From Carettochelys insculpta (taxonomy: Eukaryota; Chordata; Testudines; Carettochelyidae), in assembly GCF_033958435.1 (NCBI RefSeq), contig NC_134137.1, positions 242,218,501 through 242,282,500 on the forward strand: a stretch of 64,000 nucleotides of DNA, read 5' to 3'. A program made the translations under genes and the position numbers. Below, piece by piece: positions 11,456 to 24,340 of this stretch (positions within the stretch are counted from its first letter, which is position 1; each line of letters begins with the position of its first letter). The notes beneath the pieces are model-generated. The model saw nothing but the letters and a program-made list of their open reading frames with translations. It was not told the DNA's origin and made no database searches.

Positions 11456-14400
11456 ATTTTATATAACATATGTAAGTGAAACAGTACCACAATGCAACTG
11501 TTCTCTCTTTGGTTGCACTGTCATCACTTCTCACAATCTAAGCAAAGTTGATCCTGCAATTGATGAGATATCTCAAGAGGATACAAAGAGGCCAAAGGAA
11601 GTAGTGTTGGTGGTTCATTAGATGATGTTCTGCCTTTTGAGTCATTACTGAACAAATGTCCCAGCATGGATTTTGTAGAGCACTCTACCAACTGAGGTGT
11701 TGGCTTTTGACTGTGATGTGAAATTGGATATTGACTATTTACCTGTCATTTAAACACTCCCATAGCACTTATGGTACAGAGGATGTGAACTCTGCTGTCC
11801 TGGCCAAATTCCATTTGGGCAACTATATTCTGCTTACCTAAAATATTCCTCCTATAGTTTCAGTTTGATATGATACAGTCTTTGTTTCCTATCCTTTTTC
11901 TGAATTAAAAGTGCTATATAAGGTCTAGGTACTATATAACTAAATGCTACCATTATTGTCTTAAGCTGTGGTAAAATATTCAGAGTGCAACAGCAGGTTT
12001 TTTTGTTTTCGGGGTTTTTTGTGTGTGTGTGTTTTGTTTTTACCTGTGACAGTCATATTATTATTATGGAAATCCTTTTTATCTTGTTTCTATGACAACT
12101 TCAGCTGACACCTGGTTCTCCATCTCTCTCCTCAAAGTCCAGCTACCCTTCTGACCCATCAGTCAGAGAACAAGAACATATTAATGAGGGCTTAACGTTT
12201 AATAGAGGTTAAAGGTCCCCATAATGAGAGAATGGGATGTCGTCTGGTGCTGCAATTAATGGATGAACATCTTGACTGATGTTCAGCAAATCCAGAGCTG
12301 TAAAATTCTCATTATAAAAACTGCATCTTGTGTACAAGAGGGCCAAATTAAGGTTGCCCAGGCAACCTTAATTCTGGAATTTCCTGACTTTGTAGCGTTG
12401 GTGTTTGCAACCTTAACATTCTTTTGATGCATTTGATAACTGCATTGTGTTCTTGACCATCTTGCCCATTTAATATAGAGAAGGCTAGCTGGGTTTGTGG
12501 CTGTGTGCTTTATATGGAGATTTTAGGAGCAAAACAACTTTTATTTTGGAGGTATTTTAATTCTGTTCATACAGCAAGTTATAATCCTTTTGAAGCTTTT
12601 TGGATGTCTTTATAGTGTCACCTTACAGGACATCATCCAACATGTAAATGACATTTATATCCAATGAACCAAAGCTTCTTGACCTTCAGATGGGAGTTAA
12701 AACACAGAGTAGCCTGAGGCATGCAGGAAGGTCTGGGTTAAATAATTTGCAGTATGTTAATCCTTTGAACCCATAACATCTGACTCTTTTTTATGACAGA
12801 AACACATGAAGAAAAAGTCTTCTCAAGCTCAAAGCCTATTGTCTTCTAGTATGAGCTCTGGGACATGCTGGAAAACAGTCACACTATGTATAACTAGAAG
12901 ATAGACCACTAACCATCCAAAGTTGTTATTAGGTTCTCATGCCTTTTAAGAACTTGTAATCATTAGGAATTGCCACCTTCACAGCCTTCAAATTATTTAT
13001 GACATTTTAAACCTGACTGGACTGGCCCAATTCTTTGTGATCTAGATTATGTGAATTTTGTGTCTTGTTTCATTTTTTTCCACATTGTTAATGGTTATGT
13101 ACTTCAGCTGCAAGGAATAAAGCAAGTGCTAGATGCAAAGTAGAGAGAGTACTGGCAAATACTGTCCCCTTCCTGTGCTAGAAGTGGAGAAAGGGATCCC
13201 CTTTCCTTGCCTTCATTTGTCTTAATCTGATTTTGGAAGAGAAGGTGATTCAAAACCTTTGTTAGCTCCCTCTTCCCTTGAAAAATGAGGCCAATTACAA
13301 ATACATACAGACTCTTTTGAATCATCTTTACATCTTTAGTAGTGTAGGGAATTGCCTAGAATCTTTCAAAATGAGTTATGGAAGAACCCCTTGATTTCCT
13401 CATTTTTATTTGTTTTGACACCAGTGTTAGGTTTCCAACAAGAATAGAGAACCCAGGACTTTGCCTCTGTTTGGCTAAGCATGCGTACATGCGTACTTAT
13501 TCAAAGCATGCAAATGGACTGCTGCTTAAACAGACCAACTCTTTTCAGAGGCATTTCTTGTATCCCATTTTCTTCTCGAAGGTGGACCTAATGTTGCATC
13601 ACCCCCCAAAAATGGGGTGTTGGTGTTTGTTTGAGGACAGTCGTCAGAATTGATTAGCTCATCATCCTGTACTGGGTTTACTTTAAATATTGATGGATTT
13701 TCATTGGAGAAACTGCATATGCAGCAGGAATTTAAATTAAACATGTTTTGAAGCACTGTGCCAATCTCTTGAAAACTGCTAAGTGAATGAATTTTTAAGA
13801 GGCGGAGTATTGGTATATCATTCTACAGTTCACATCTGCAAGATTTCTTTCTTCCTTACCCCAGATGTGTAGCTGACTTGGAAAATATTGGGTTTTGTGA
13901 CATAAAAGAACTAGCTTCCATTTAGATGGCAAGCACAGGAACAAATGTCCTCACGTATAAGCACACCACATCCATTGAAGTCAATAAGAACTGAAGTCAA
14001 AGTTGATCTTTACACTTTACTGCATGTGTAGGACATATGGGACAAGTACAGATTAGACATAAAATTACACCTGATTTCTTAGGATCATTTGTGGCGGGAT
14101 GTGGGTGGGGGGAATGCTGATATAACTTTCATTTAAATTAATGGGTCTTAAATATCTAAGGAAACTTTGTTCAAAGGTAAAGTAGAATCTGTAGAATTCT
14201 GGCCAAATTCTAGAGTGATTACATAGTGCTTTAAAAAATAATAGCAACCCTTGGATGGTTTAAATTTAAAGTTCTTATTTTCAGTTCCATACCACAGAAC
14301 ATATTATAGTCCCGATGATACTATGTCCTACAAAAGAGAAAGACTTATTTCAGAGATTGTTTATGGAACTGTTGATAAGAAGAACACCATTAGAAACAAC

Positions 14401-16819
14401 ATTCACATATTTGAGGCTCCCATTTACGCAACACCTTAAATCTGGTTCAAGCAGTCTATTACCACCTGAATCTGAATAATTTTACCAGGTTTCCCATATT
14501 CAGCATAGGGAAATATGGCCTTCTAGAGAATATTCAGGAAGGATTCACTCTTGTGGTTTTGCAACAAATGCAATCTGTGGAATATCCATAGTCCATAACT
14601 CTACTATCTCAGGAGTTAATAAACCCTTTGAAGAATTGTATATATTATTCTTAATCTTTTGTTTGTTGAAACCTTTCCTTTTTCCAGTTTCCTAATCCAG
14701 GATGAGAGCTGCATGCCAGATGGCCTCAGTTCACAATATCCCCTCCTTGTCTCCCAGTGATGATTGATAAATGTGAAATAGTGGATGTTGCACATTCTGT
14801 CCCAAACTCCAGGGGAGTTTTCAGAGTTTGTGGTGACTATTACTTTTTAGAGCCTCGTAAAATGTGAACACCATACGACAGATTTGCTAGTATTGCAAAA
14901 TGTAAGATTTAAGAGTCTGCCAGTCTAAATAGCATATTCTAGGTTCAAGCATATAACGAATTGGTATATAAATATTTTATCCTCTGCTGATCTTGATGTC
15001 TCATTGCATTACTGCTTTGCCATTTCTACTAATTTCAGGATGACTTATAAATGCTTTATAAGCTAGAGCTACTGCACCTGTACTGAACTTTGGTGTGTAT
15101 TCTTGCCATATGCTAGGAACAGGAAGTCACAGCAGGAAGATGACCTTTTCTCATGTTCATATAACTGTCTTCCTACCTCATATTTGGCCTATTTGGTTAC
15201 AACTAGTAGGTCTCCCAACTGAAATCAGACTAGAAGAAATTGAAGTTGGGAAAGCAAGTTCTGTCCACCAACAATAGAAAGAATTGAAACAGATCATGAC
15301 ATATATCTTAAATCACCTTCGCTCACCTATACTTTTGTGATAGAGGTAATGCAAGGGGGATCCAGATCTTGAATTCCATGATTGTTCAGACAAGCACTAG
15401 ATAGAAATGAAGGAGTTGCATTCCTTACAGTTGTGAGGGGCCTACAAGAAAGAACAATGAGAAGCTGCAGCAGTGCTGCGGCCTGTGACGTTGTGTCTCT
15501 TAGGAGAAAGACATCAGTCTTGTTCCACAGAGAGTTTTAATGATGCTGTGGATACAAGTGCTGATGATGACAGGCTTTATAAAAATCACAGCCTCCCTTT
15601 GCAGTTTTCCTAAATTGTGGTTGTGATGAATCTCTGAAATTCATCCTAATCTTAAATCCAGAAGGCTTTTATTGATCACAGAATCCTTTGAAGAGGTTCG
15701 ATGAAGCCTTAGCTGAGCTTCTGGCATCTTTCATGGAATGAAAGATATGAAGATATGTTTATGGTAGAACAAACTATCCTCTTTAAATTTTGGGACAGAC
15801 CCATGCGAAATGTATGGCTTGCTCCAACCTTCCATTAAAGGATCTCTCATGCTAATCTAGGAGAATGACTAAAAAGAAGCCAGGACCCCTGTTAAAAGAT
15901 TCCATTCCATTCTTCCCTCCTCTCAAGGTCAAAATCTCAAAGGCTTTCCCCCAGATTTGGCAACTCCAAAATGAATGGTGGAAAAGGGTCTCCCTCATAA
16001 ATTCTTTTGGGTTTGTATCCTGGCATCTGAAACTACCAAATAAAACTGAAGCCTAAACAGAGTGAATTTTCATATGTACAAATTTTTTGTCATCATAGGA
16101 AAATAATTTATTTATATTTAATTATTTACCAATAGTTGTTAATAACATTTTGCACAGATAAAGATAAAATTTGGTTTTACAAGTCGGTTTCCCTTCAGAT
16201 GATTTCAAATGCAATGGGACAACTGAAGTAGAAAATCCATTTATTGTACCTACATGCTGGATAGCAAAGATCTGCCACTTTGTCAGTTTTCAGTAACTCA
16301 GCTGTGTTTATGGTGATAGGAAAGCAACTTGGTGAAAGTGAGGTAAAACAGCTAATACAGGGAAAGATAAAACTGCAGTTAATTCAGCCATCAGGAAACT
16401 GATCACTGAGAAATGGTCTTGATATGTCATTTTGAGCCAGGCCAGGTTGTGATTTCATTCAATCCACTCCTTGTTTAAGTTTTAGTGCTAAAAAGACCAT
16501 TTATCAGCCTGTCACTCACACAAACTTCACGAGGCAGGTATGAAGTGGCCATAGTACCTCAGTCTGGTGTCGCAAAGAACAGAGGCCCTTGCTAATAAAG
16601 ATTTACTGACACTGTGCTGCATCAATCTTTCCTAAAGATAAGGATGCAGGCTTGGTGGGAAACAGAATTCAGTAGACTTTGTGGTGTTTATCAGGTAGCC
16701 GGAGTAAGAGCTGTCTGCGGTCCCCGTTTAAGAGCACAGATACCTTGCCAATATACCCCAATGGCACATAGTACCTGTTTTGTTTATGTCTGGCATTCAC
16801 ATCAGCTCCCCTGTGGATC
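11456..16819. other. Long unannotated stretch
   Basis: Apart from the X-box palindrome (12346-12373) I recognise no exon or repeat. A GT-rich patch lies near 12000-12045, and a scrap resembling a hAT end (ACCAGGTTTCCCATATTCAG) at about 14485. Confidence 0.4.
12346..12373. promoter_or_regulatory. Perfect palindrome containing an RFX X-box
   Basis: AATTAAGGTTGCC and its exact reverse complement GGCAACCTTAATT flank CA. The core GTTGCC-CA-GGCAAC fits the RFX consensus GTNRCC(N0-3)RGYAAC at every position. A further half-site (GCAACCTTAAC) lies about 40 bp downstream. The surrounding 200 bp resemble no repeat in this window. Whether RFX proteins bind is unknown. Confidence 0.5.
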
Positions 16820-16953
16820 CTATCTGAAGAAGTGGGGTCTGTCCCACGAAAGCTTATCATCTAATTGTTTTGTGAGTCTTTGAAGTGCTACAGGACTGCT
16901 TCTTTGTTTTGTGCAGATACAGACCAACATGGCTACCTCACTGTGACTAGGAG
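16820..16953 (+). mobile_element. Penelope-like tail, variant B
   Basis: CTGAAGAAGTGGGGTCTGTC, CCACGAAAGCTTATCATC, TTTGAAGTGCTACAGGACTG and ATACAGACCAACATGGCTAC. The 5' part forms a small hairpin (GTGGG/CCCAC) between CTGAAGA and GAAA. The 130 bp just upstream may be more of the same element. Confidence 0.55.
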
Positions 16954-17110
16954 ACAGAAGTGTAATTTGAGCACAAGCTTGAATGCTGGGTATTCCTGAG
17001 TTCTAATCCTGGCTCTGAGAGTGGCGTTGAGCAAGTAAATGAGGGCCTGATTATTGAGGTGATGACAATAGTGGGATGTCTGAAGATCTGTACACTTAAA
17101 ATTTATATTT

Positions 17111-17424
17111 AGTCTAGGTATCCACTTAAAATTTACGCAGGTATATTAATGGTGTGATATAGATATAGATATAGATATAGATATAGATATAGATATATAC
17201 ACCAGCAGAAGCCCTAGTGTAGATACAGTTATGCCAGCATGAAAGTCCTTTTGCCAGTATAATTTATTTTGCTCAGAAAATTGGTATAGGCTGTAGTAGC
17301 AAAATCACTCTTCTGTAGCTATAAGCTGCATTCATACTGGGCATTTTGTTGGTAGAAGAATTAGATTAAAAAAACAAACTCCTAATTGTTATGCCAACGA
17401 AAGCTGAAGTGTAGATCTGGACTA
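17111..17424. mobile_element. Eroded MITE-like element with a microsatellite inside
   Basis: The left end AGTCTAGGTATCCACTTAAA pairs loosely with the reverse of the right end AGTCCAGATCTACACTTCAG. A (GATATA)n run at 17156-17199 interrupts the left part. Much diverged. Confidence 0.5.
17156..17199. repeat. (GATATA)n microsatellite
   Basis: About seven GATATA units, inside an eroded MITE. Confidence 0.95.
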
Positions 17425-19974
17425 TGTGTAATATATAAGTATACCGGCAATCTTACCTAGCATAGAATATGCCTGGCACTCTGTGCCAGTTAACCTGTTT
17501 CCAAGCTGGTTCTTTATAAAGGTATTATGATGATTAGTTTATTGATGTTTGCAAATGTTTTCAGGGTAAAATGCACGTTAAGTGCTATGTGTTATTTACG
17601 AACGCAGATGAGTGGTTCCCTAACACAAGACCTGCCTGTGCTGTGATCCTATGAAAACAACAAGGTCCTTTAATTTTAGAAATTAAAATTAATTTATAAA
17701 TAATTATATATATAAACGTTCTAGAGTGATGCAGAATGTATAACCTTTCCAGGTTCTCTAGTTCTTCCTAGTCCTGGCACATCAAAGGAGAAGCCACGGT
17801 GAGACATCTGTCACTAGTTAATGTCATGGTAATGGACATAGAACCTCCTCTTCTGTTTGGTTCAGTGTGGTCAGCCCTTTGATGGATGTGTTCTGCCTTC
17901 ATCCAGTTTGATCACTGCGGTCAGCCCCTTGTTCAGAAATGCATGTGAACAAGAATGTCCTGACCTGAGATCCTTTTTAATACAGCAGGGATCCTTGATA
18001 TAAACCATCAAAGGAAACCTTTGATCTCTTGACTATCTCTTAGTCATCTGCAGCAGAATGCAAATAAAGATGAAAACAAAGCTAAGGAGCAGCGCAGCTA
18101 CATTAAAGAATTAGGCTTCCTTGCCGGCAAAGGAACTACTCATAGCAGTGATGTTTTACCCTTTCACTAGGGTGGAGGCGCAGAGGGGGAAAGAAAGAAA
18201 GAAAGAAAGATTGATTTACACATTGGTGAAATCTTTTTATTAAAAAAATTTTCCAGAGGAAACATTATTTATTTATTTAATTACACAAGGAATTTATAAG
18301 AGAGAGGAAGGAGTAACAATCATCTGCAGCTAATGGAAAATATTGCTTATCTCCCTGTAGTTACCGTGCTTCTTGTAAGAAGTGACATTTGATGCTGCTT
18401 TCAAAGGCCTGAAGATGAGTTGTGGACAATTTCTCTGCATGTCTGCTTTGCACACGACTATTTCTGGCTATTAAATGCAGAATGTCAGCAAATTTTAAAT
18501 TAACTCAACTGCATATGAGAGCCTCCACCTTTTATTTGTGCTACTCATATGGAGCAGTCTTTATTTTCAAGTATGTTCATTTTATTTTTGCAGTATATTC
18601 TGAGACCAAGACATGGGTATGATAGAATCTCTAGTAACAAATGTGTGACATTTAAAACCTGAAAAAGTGTGTATGTCTGATGCACTTCTTTATACAAAGA
18701 GCTGCGCAAAATTTTTCAGCCAAAGTATTTTTTCACCCGCCCCCCCAAAAAAAAATACAGAGACAAGTTGGCCGATACATTTTGTGAATGTGTCAAATTT
18801 GCTGAAGTGTTTTAATATGAAATGTCTTTTCATTTTTAAATTTAGTTCATTTTATTTAAAACAAACAAGCAAAATAACCACAAAAACAAAATGATTTTTT
18901 TTCAATATGTTTTGCTTAGGGTCAAATGAAATATTTCCTTCAACACAAAAACTAAGCAAAACATTTTATTTCAGTTCTGTACAAACTTTTGTCACTTTTT
19001 TGGTTTGCCAAAATATTTTTGGTTGACGTGAAATAAATTTTTTTTCCAGTATAGCCACTGAATCAAAATAATCCATTTTTTGCACAGGTCTGTATGTATG
19101 TTTATGCTCACTGTGTATGTGGGAAATTTTCTGATATTATGTAACCCTAATATTTTAAATACTTTATTTAACGGTATATTTCAAGAAAACAGACACAAGC
19201 TTCCTCTTATATTATAGTATCAATGTCTCTAAATCCTCTTCAGCTGAAACTGCCTCTGCGGGTGAGAGGGTAGTACCATTTCCATGACCCTTGTAGTCCC
19301 TAGCATCTGGAGTGATACAAGTTTACCATAGGTTGTGATTCTCCTGGTCAGGATATGTACATATAATCAGATGCTTATAGCTCCAACAAACAGCAGTAGC
19401 TATTGGATAACTGCACCTCCAGTTTGCAAGGGAGATACTGCGTCAATAATGAAATCTGGTTAACAAAACTGGTTCCCAAAGAAAATATTTTATTTCTGTC
19501 AAGGTTCTTTAACTCCCACATTGATGGTGAAATCAGTTTCCTCAGCCTATTCAATGTTGGAACAAGCTGCAGGTCTATGTCACAAAGTACTGGGAATTCA
19601 GAGACAAACTCCAGTTATACATTTCCTGCAAGTATCTCATTCGAAATTCAGAGCCTTAAACCTTTGTAAGATGCAGGTTTTGGTAGATCTAGAAGGCCAA
19701 GCTAACCCTTAGGCTTGACTCTGTTCAGTGACGTTACAGAGAGAAATTTTATTCCAGAGTGTTTAAGTATTTATTTAACATTTTAATCTGATTTTAGGTT
19801 CTGGGCCCTTAACTATTAGGATAGTGTACCTCATATTCCTGTGCAATAAAAAATTCACACATGCCCTAGATAATCAGAGCAATGTGGAACTGGGTGCTTT
19901 AGAATGACAGAGCTGATTGTTCCTTTGCATTTGCTTTGATCTGTATGGGGTTCCAGCAGCCTGAGTTACACTTG
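17425..19974. other. Unannotated AT-rich sequence
   Basis: It contains only the GAAA microsatellite at 18189 and A/T homopolymers (18740-19060). No gene recognised. Confidence 0.45.
18189..18210. repeat. (GAAA)n microsatellite
   Basis: Five to six GAAA units. Confidence 0.95.
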
Positions 19975-20445
19975 AGCTATGTCTACACTAGAGCTATCTG
20001 TGAACAGAAGTTACTGTCAGATCTCTTCTGACAAAACTTCTGTCAACAGAAAGTGGCCATACTACCAAGCATATTGAAAGAGAGTGGCCAAACTATCCAG
20101 CCACTCTATTGGCAAAATGGTCACCCGGAAGCAGAGCAGACAGGACTGCCTGGTGTCCTGGAAGCCCTGTCTGTTGACAAAAGGTCCCCCAGAAAGTCCA
20201 GACAGGCTTTCCGTCAATCAGTTGGATCGATCGCTTTCCCAGATAATTTCCCAGGCTTTCTGTCAACAGATCTCTGTTGATGGATGTGTTCTGTTTGCTG
20301 GGGAAGTGGCAGAATGCTGACGACAAAAGTGCCACATTCTGTTAATTTACTATCAACAGAACACCTTGGAGATGTGGACACTTCCTGGGTTTTGTTGACA
20401 AAATGCCAGTTTTGTCAACAAAACTGTCTAGTATAGACATAGGCT
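19975..20445 (+). mobile_element. Harbinger-type MITE, TGTTGACA family, copy 1
   Basis: The ends are AGCTATGTCTACACTAGAG and, on the right, CTAGTATAGACATAGGCT. The interior is crowded with short palindromes such as CTGTCAACAGA and TTTGTTGACAAAA. The same interior recurs at 38285-38630, 51738-52167 and 57425-57823. No clear duplication remains. Confidence 0.75.
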
Positions 20446-23400
20446 GCAAGTTTTAGAATGTTACCTCCAACTAGGTCAGAACAAGAGCTGTGTTGGAATG
20501 CTAATTTCTGTTTGATGGACAATGGGGGTGTGTGCGTGTGTCCCAAATCAGAACAAAAAGTTAGAAATGTGAAATTTCCCATGGAGTGGAGATTTAGGGG
20601 AAAAAAATCCCATTTGGGGAGAAGCAAAGTAGAAATTTTCAAAAAAAGATCAGGGAGAAAGCCCTCCGGGATGTGAGCCCTGCCTACTATGCAATCTCTC
20701 TAACCCCACAGAACACTTCAGTTCTACCATCTACTGGAAACTTATGGAAACCTATTCCATTGGAAAAAACTGTTGACAGTCTCTGATCAAAAGCAATGAG
20801 GTTCATCTGGGTTTTTTTCCACCAAAATTAAGAATGTTTCCTGATCTGAAGTGAAACCATAAACCAAGCCAATCTTTTCAGTAAATCAAAGGTGTGTATT
20901 AGGCAAAAATACTGCCAAAACTTAGTGTTGTTTCACAGTGTGTAAAAAAGTTTCATGCAGGTCTGTTACCTAGCCATGGTAACTATTATATCTCTGACTA
21001 TTTCTTTGAGGTGAGCCAAGGATGAAGCGCAGTCTTCAGTGCCTTTCCTATGAAACAGTTAAGTGCTTTATTACTATTGAATTATAGGAGAGGATTATTA
21101 TATGTGTTCATCCAGGCAAGAAGAAATGACTTGAGAGGAAATGCTTTAATTCACTGATTATGGCAACCAAACAGCTTCATGGGTTTCAATTTCTGTTGTC
21201 TGATTTATTACATTTGTGTATGACAGAGACAGGGGGCAGAGCTAGCAGGCAGGGAGAAGAATGCTAAGTCAGTGAGAGTGGAGAAAGTTTGTCTCGTGTC
21301 CCTTCCTGTTGATTAATGGGAAGTGTTGCTGAGCGCTGAGGAGAGTCCCCTCCAGTCAGGTCTTTTTAGCCTGTGGGATCCCTCGCACAGAGCACCTAGG
21401 AGGGAAAGATTTAGAAAACACTGAAATCCTGGGGAATTTCAAGGACTCTGTCAAGGTCATCAAGAAACCTGGTTTAGCCACCTTTCACCTCACCCCCAGA
21501 GGGGGAAAGGAATAGGCATTCCTTACAAAAGGCAGTTCTCATTGTAATGTAGTGGTCTAGGGCTATACATTAACTTTTGAGCAGACTGGTCCTTCTGCCT
21601 GCTGACTATCCCCAGACAAGCCCAGACCAGTATTCTGCAAGGGTTGGTAATTTATTGCATAAATGTCAATCTGGCAATGGAGATTTCTTTTCTTCAGATG
21701 TTGTCTCAGAAATGTGCCCATTTAAAATTATTAATTTCTGTAATTAAAGGGTAGCTGAGAGATTAGGGTGACATGAAAGCTGGGACACCCCATTCCATTT
21801 ATCAGGATGGTAGCATTTAAAAAAAGGTGAATACATCCTGAATCTTATGTTTATATTTGAATAGGGTTAACAGGTACCGAAATCCAGGAGTTCAAAATTA
21901 ATAGGGGCTTCTCACACGGTTAAAAAAGCTTAAGGATTTGTGTCAGATACCCACTTTTCTGACTATAACAGCATTCCAGGGCCTTAGTGGTGCAATTAGA
22001 TTTGTTCTGGCAATCTGTTATGCTATTGCTGATACCAAGATCACAGTTTGGAGCCAAGGAGTTGGCGTTGGCTCTGAATTAATATCCCCTTGCTTGATGG
22101 ATTTTTTCTTCTTGTATGTTTACTTTCTGGCTATTGTAGTTCACTAGGAACTGGCAAATTATTAGTAATTTTACTTAAACTAAACTTGTTCGTGTTGTTT
22201 CGAGGGAAGAGATGATATTTAGGTGCCTACCTGTTTGAACACCAGATTATTTCCTCCTCATGAATTAATATACACTAGCTTCATATCTTCTGTTGCCTTC
22301 CTAGGGAGTTTATACCTGGCAAGTTTTAAGTAGCCTTTTGTATGATCTTCATTTGATCTCATTTTTCATAAACTTATTTTTACTGTTACTACCTTTTGTG
22401 CCATTTAATTTTCTGTTATTTCATTTGTGCACTCTAGCATTCAATGCTTGTACTAGACACTGCACTATTAACACAAAGATAGCCTGGCAGCAGCAGAGAG
22501 TGCCCAACCTAAGATTTGGACAAAACTTGACTGCTGAATAAAGAGACAAACAGGAAGGAATGGAAATGTGTGAAATACCTCACCCTTGAATTTTTCACAA
22601 AAATAAAATGTCAGTTCATAATTTTAAAAAATACAATTTGGACATGGAAAAAATGAGATCTTCATTTAAGAAAACTATATCAAAATTGACCTTTTTGTTT
22701 GAAGTTACAATTCTATCATTTTAGGAGGAAAAATCCCCCATGTTTACACCAGAAATAGAACACTTCATCTTGGATCACATTATCAATTTATATCAGCATT
22801 CATATGCAAACCATATACTGATCAAATAGAAATCACTAGCCAAGGCTGGCTTCATAAAATGTTTGAACTGCCAAGCACATCACCCAAATTCATACACTTA
22901 AATTATACATTGAAAGCAAAAATTACAGGAGGCTCACTAACAAAAGCAAAGTAATATGTCATTGTATTTAAATAAAATAAGTTTTTGGCCTACTTTTTTT
23001 CCTGTCAGCCTAATTAGAACTGAGTGGAGAGACTACTTGATATATTATGTAGCTGCCCTAAACTTGCTCTCCTGGCTAAAATTCGTGGTAAATGAGTTTT
23101 CATCCCTCCCTGCCACTTGTTACAGCTAAAAGAAACTAGCTGTAAATTGGCTCCAGAAGGCTTTGAGAAACTTCTACAACTGGATGGTTAAGCAATCATA
23201 GTTTGTTTAGGTTACTACAACTGTCAGTAAAGCTTTGTAATCTTCACTCAGAAAGAGCTGGTTGATGCATTCTCAAGGGTGGTAATTTGCTAATCTCCTT
23301 TGCAGCTAGCTGCTGTCTTTCATTGAATGAAATTGTCACCAGGCTGTTGCAACTTCCTTGCAACTTCTGTTTAAGCAGCCACTCTCAATTTACAAAAAAA

Positions 23401-23487
23401 AAAAAAAAAAGGATTTATTGTGTCTTAGCAACTAGCTGAAGTTAAACTTGAGGTTTAAACAGAATGGCAAGCTCAAGCCTCTTTCAA
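20446..23487. other. Unannotated sequence
   Basis: No gene recognised. A 19-bp A-run ends near 23411. The phrase TTAGGGTGACATGAAAGCTG at about 21764 resembles a hAT end without a partner. Confidence 0.4.
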
Positions 23488-23930
23488 ACCAAAAAAGCAG
23501 TCCAGTAGCACTTTAAAGACTAACAAAATAATTTATTAGGTGAGCTTTCGTGGGACAGACCCACTTCTTCAGACCATAGCCAGACCAGAACAGACTCAAT
23601 ATATAAGGCACAGAGAACCAAAAATAGTAATCAAGGTTGACAAATCAGAAAAATTATTATGAAGGCAAGCAAATCAGAGAGCAGAGGGGCAGAATGTGGG
23701 GGGCGGGAGGCATCAAGAATTAGATAAAGTAAAATATGTAAAAGAGTCTTTATAACGAGCCAGGTAATTGCCATCCCAGTTCAAACCACATGTTAATGTA
23801 TCAAATTTGAATATAAAAGAGAGTTCGACAGCCTCTCCAAATGGCTGTTGTGCCCTCCCCCCTCCGGCCTTCTGCCCCCTCTGCTCTCTGATTTGCTCAC
23901 CTTCATAATAATTTTTCTGATTTGTCACAT
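23488..23930 (-). mobile_element. Penelope-like 3' part with large inverted repeat
   Basis: The reverse strand carries CTGAAGAAGTGGGTCTGTCC, CACGAAAGCTCACC and TTAAAGTGCTACTGGACTGC. Further in is an open stretch (71 codons, 23928-23713) with the phrase FKFDTLTCGLNWDGNYLARY. Two arms of about 66 bp (23639-23704 and 23861-23926) are near-perfect reverse complements. No reverse-transcriptase or GIY-YIG motif is visible in this part, so the family name rests on the tail. Confidence 0.5.
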
Positions 23931-24043
23931 TTATTGAAATAAAAGAAATATGTGCAATTCACTATTTCTTTTTTCCTTCTGCTATAAAATCCATATTAAC
24001 TATTGGTCCTGGGTAACATTTTTAGATGCACCTAAGTGACTTA

Positions 24044-24337
24044 GGCCAGGTCTACACTAGACTTGAAAGTCGATTTCAGATATGCAATTCTCGCTGTGGC
24101 AATTGTGTAGCTAGAATCAACGTATCGGAAATGGAGTTATGTGACCATCTTCACTAAGAAAGGTTGATGGGATCATATCTTCCATTAACCCCACTTATTC
24201 CTCACAATAGGAAGGAGTGCAGGGGTTGGCTGCTGACCCCAGACAGATTGATTTCACATCTTTACCAGATGTGTGAAATCGAAATCTGGAATATTGACCC
24301 TGACCAGGTTGATCTTCCCGGAAGTGTAGACAAGCCC
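24044..24337. mobile_element. Harbinger-type MITE, about 300 bp
   Basis: It starts GGCCAGGTCTACACTAGACT and ends GGAAGTGTAGACAAGCCC. Left flank TTA (24041-24043) and right flank TCA (24338-24340) differ by one base. The interior has ATCGATTTCA-like blocks and no coding potential. Confidence 0.8.
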
Positions 24338-24340
24338 TCA

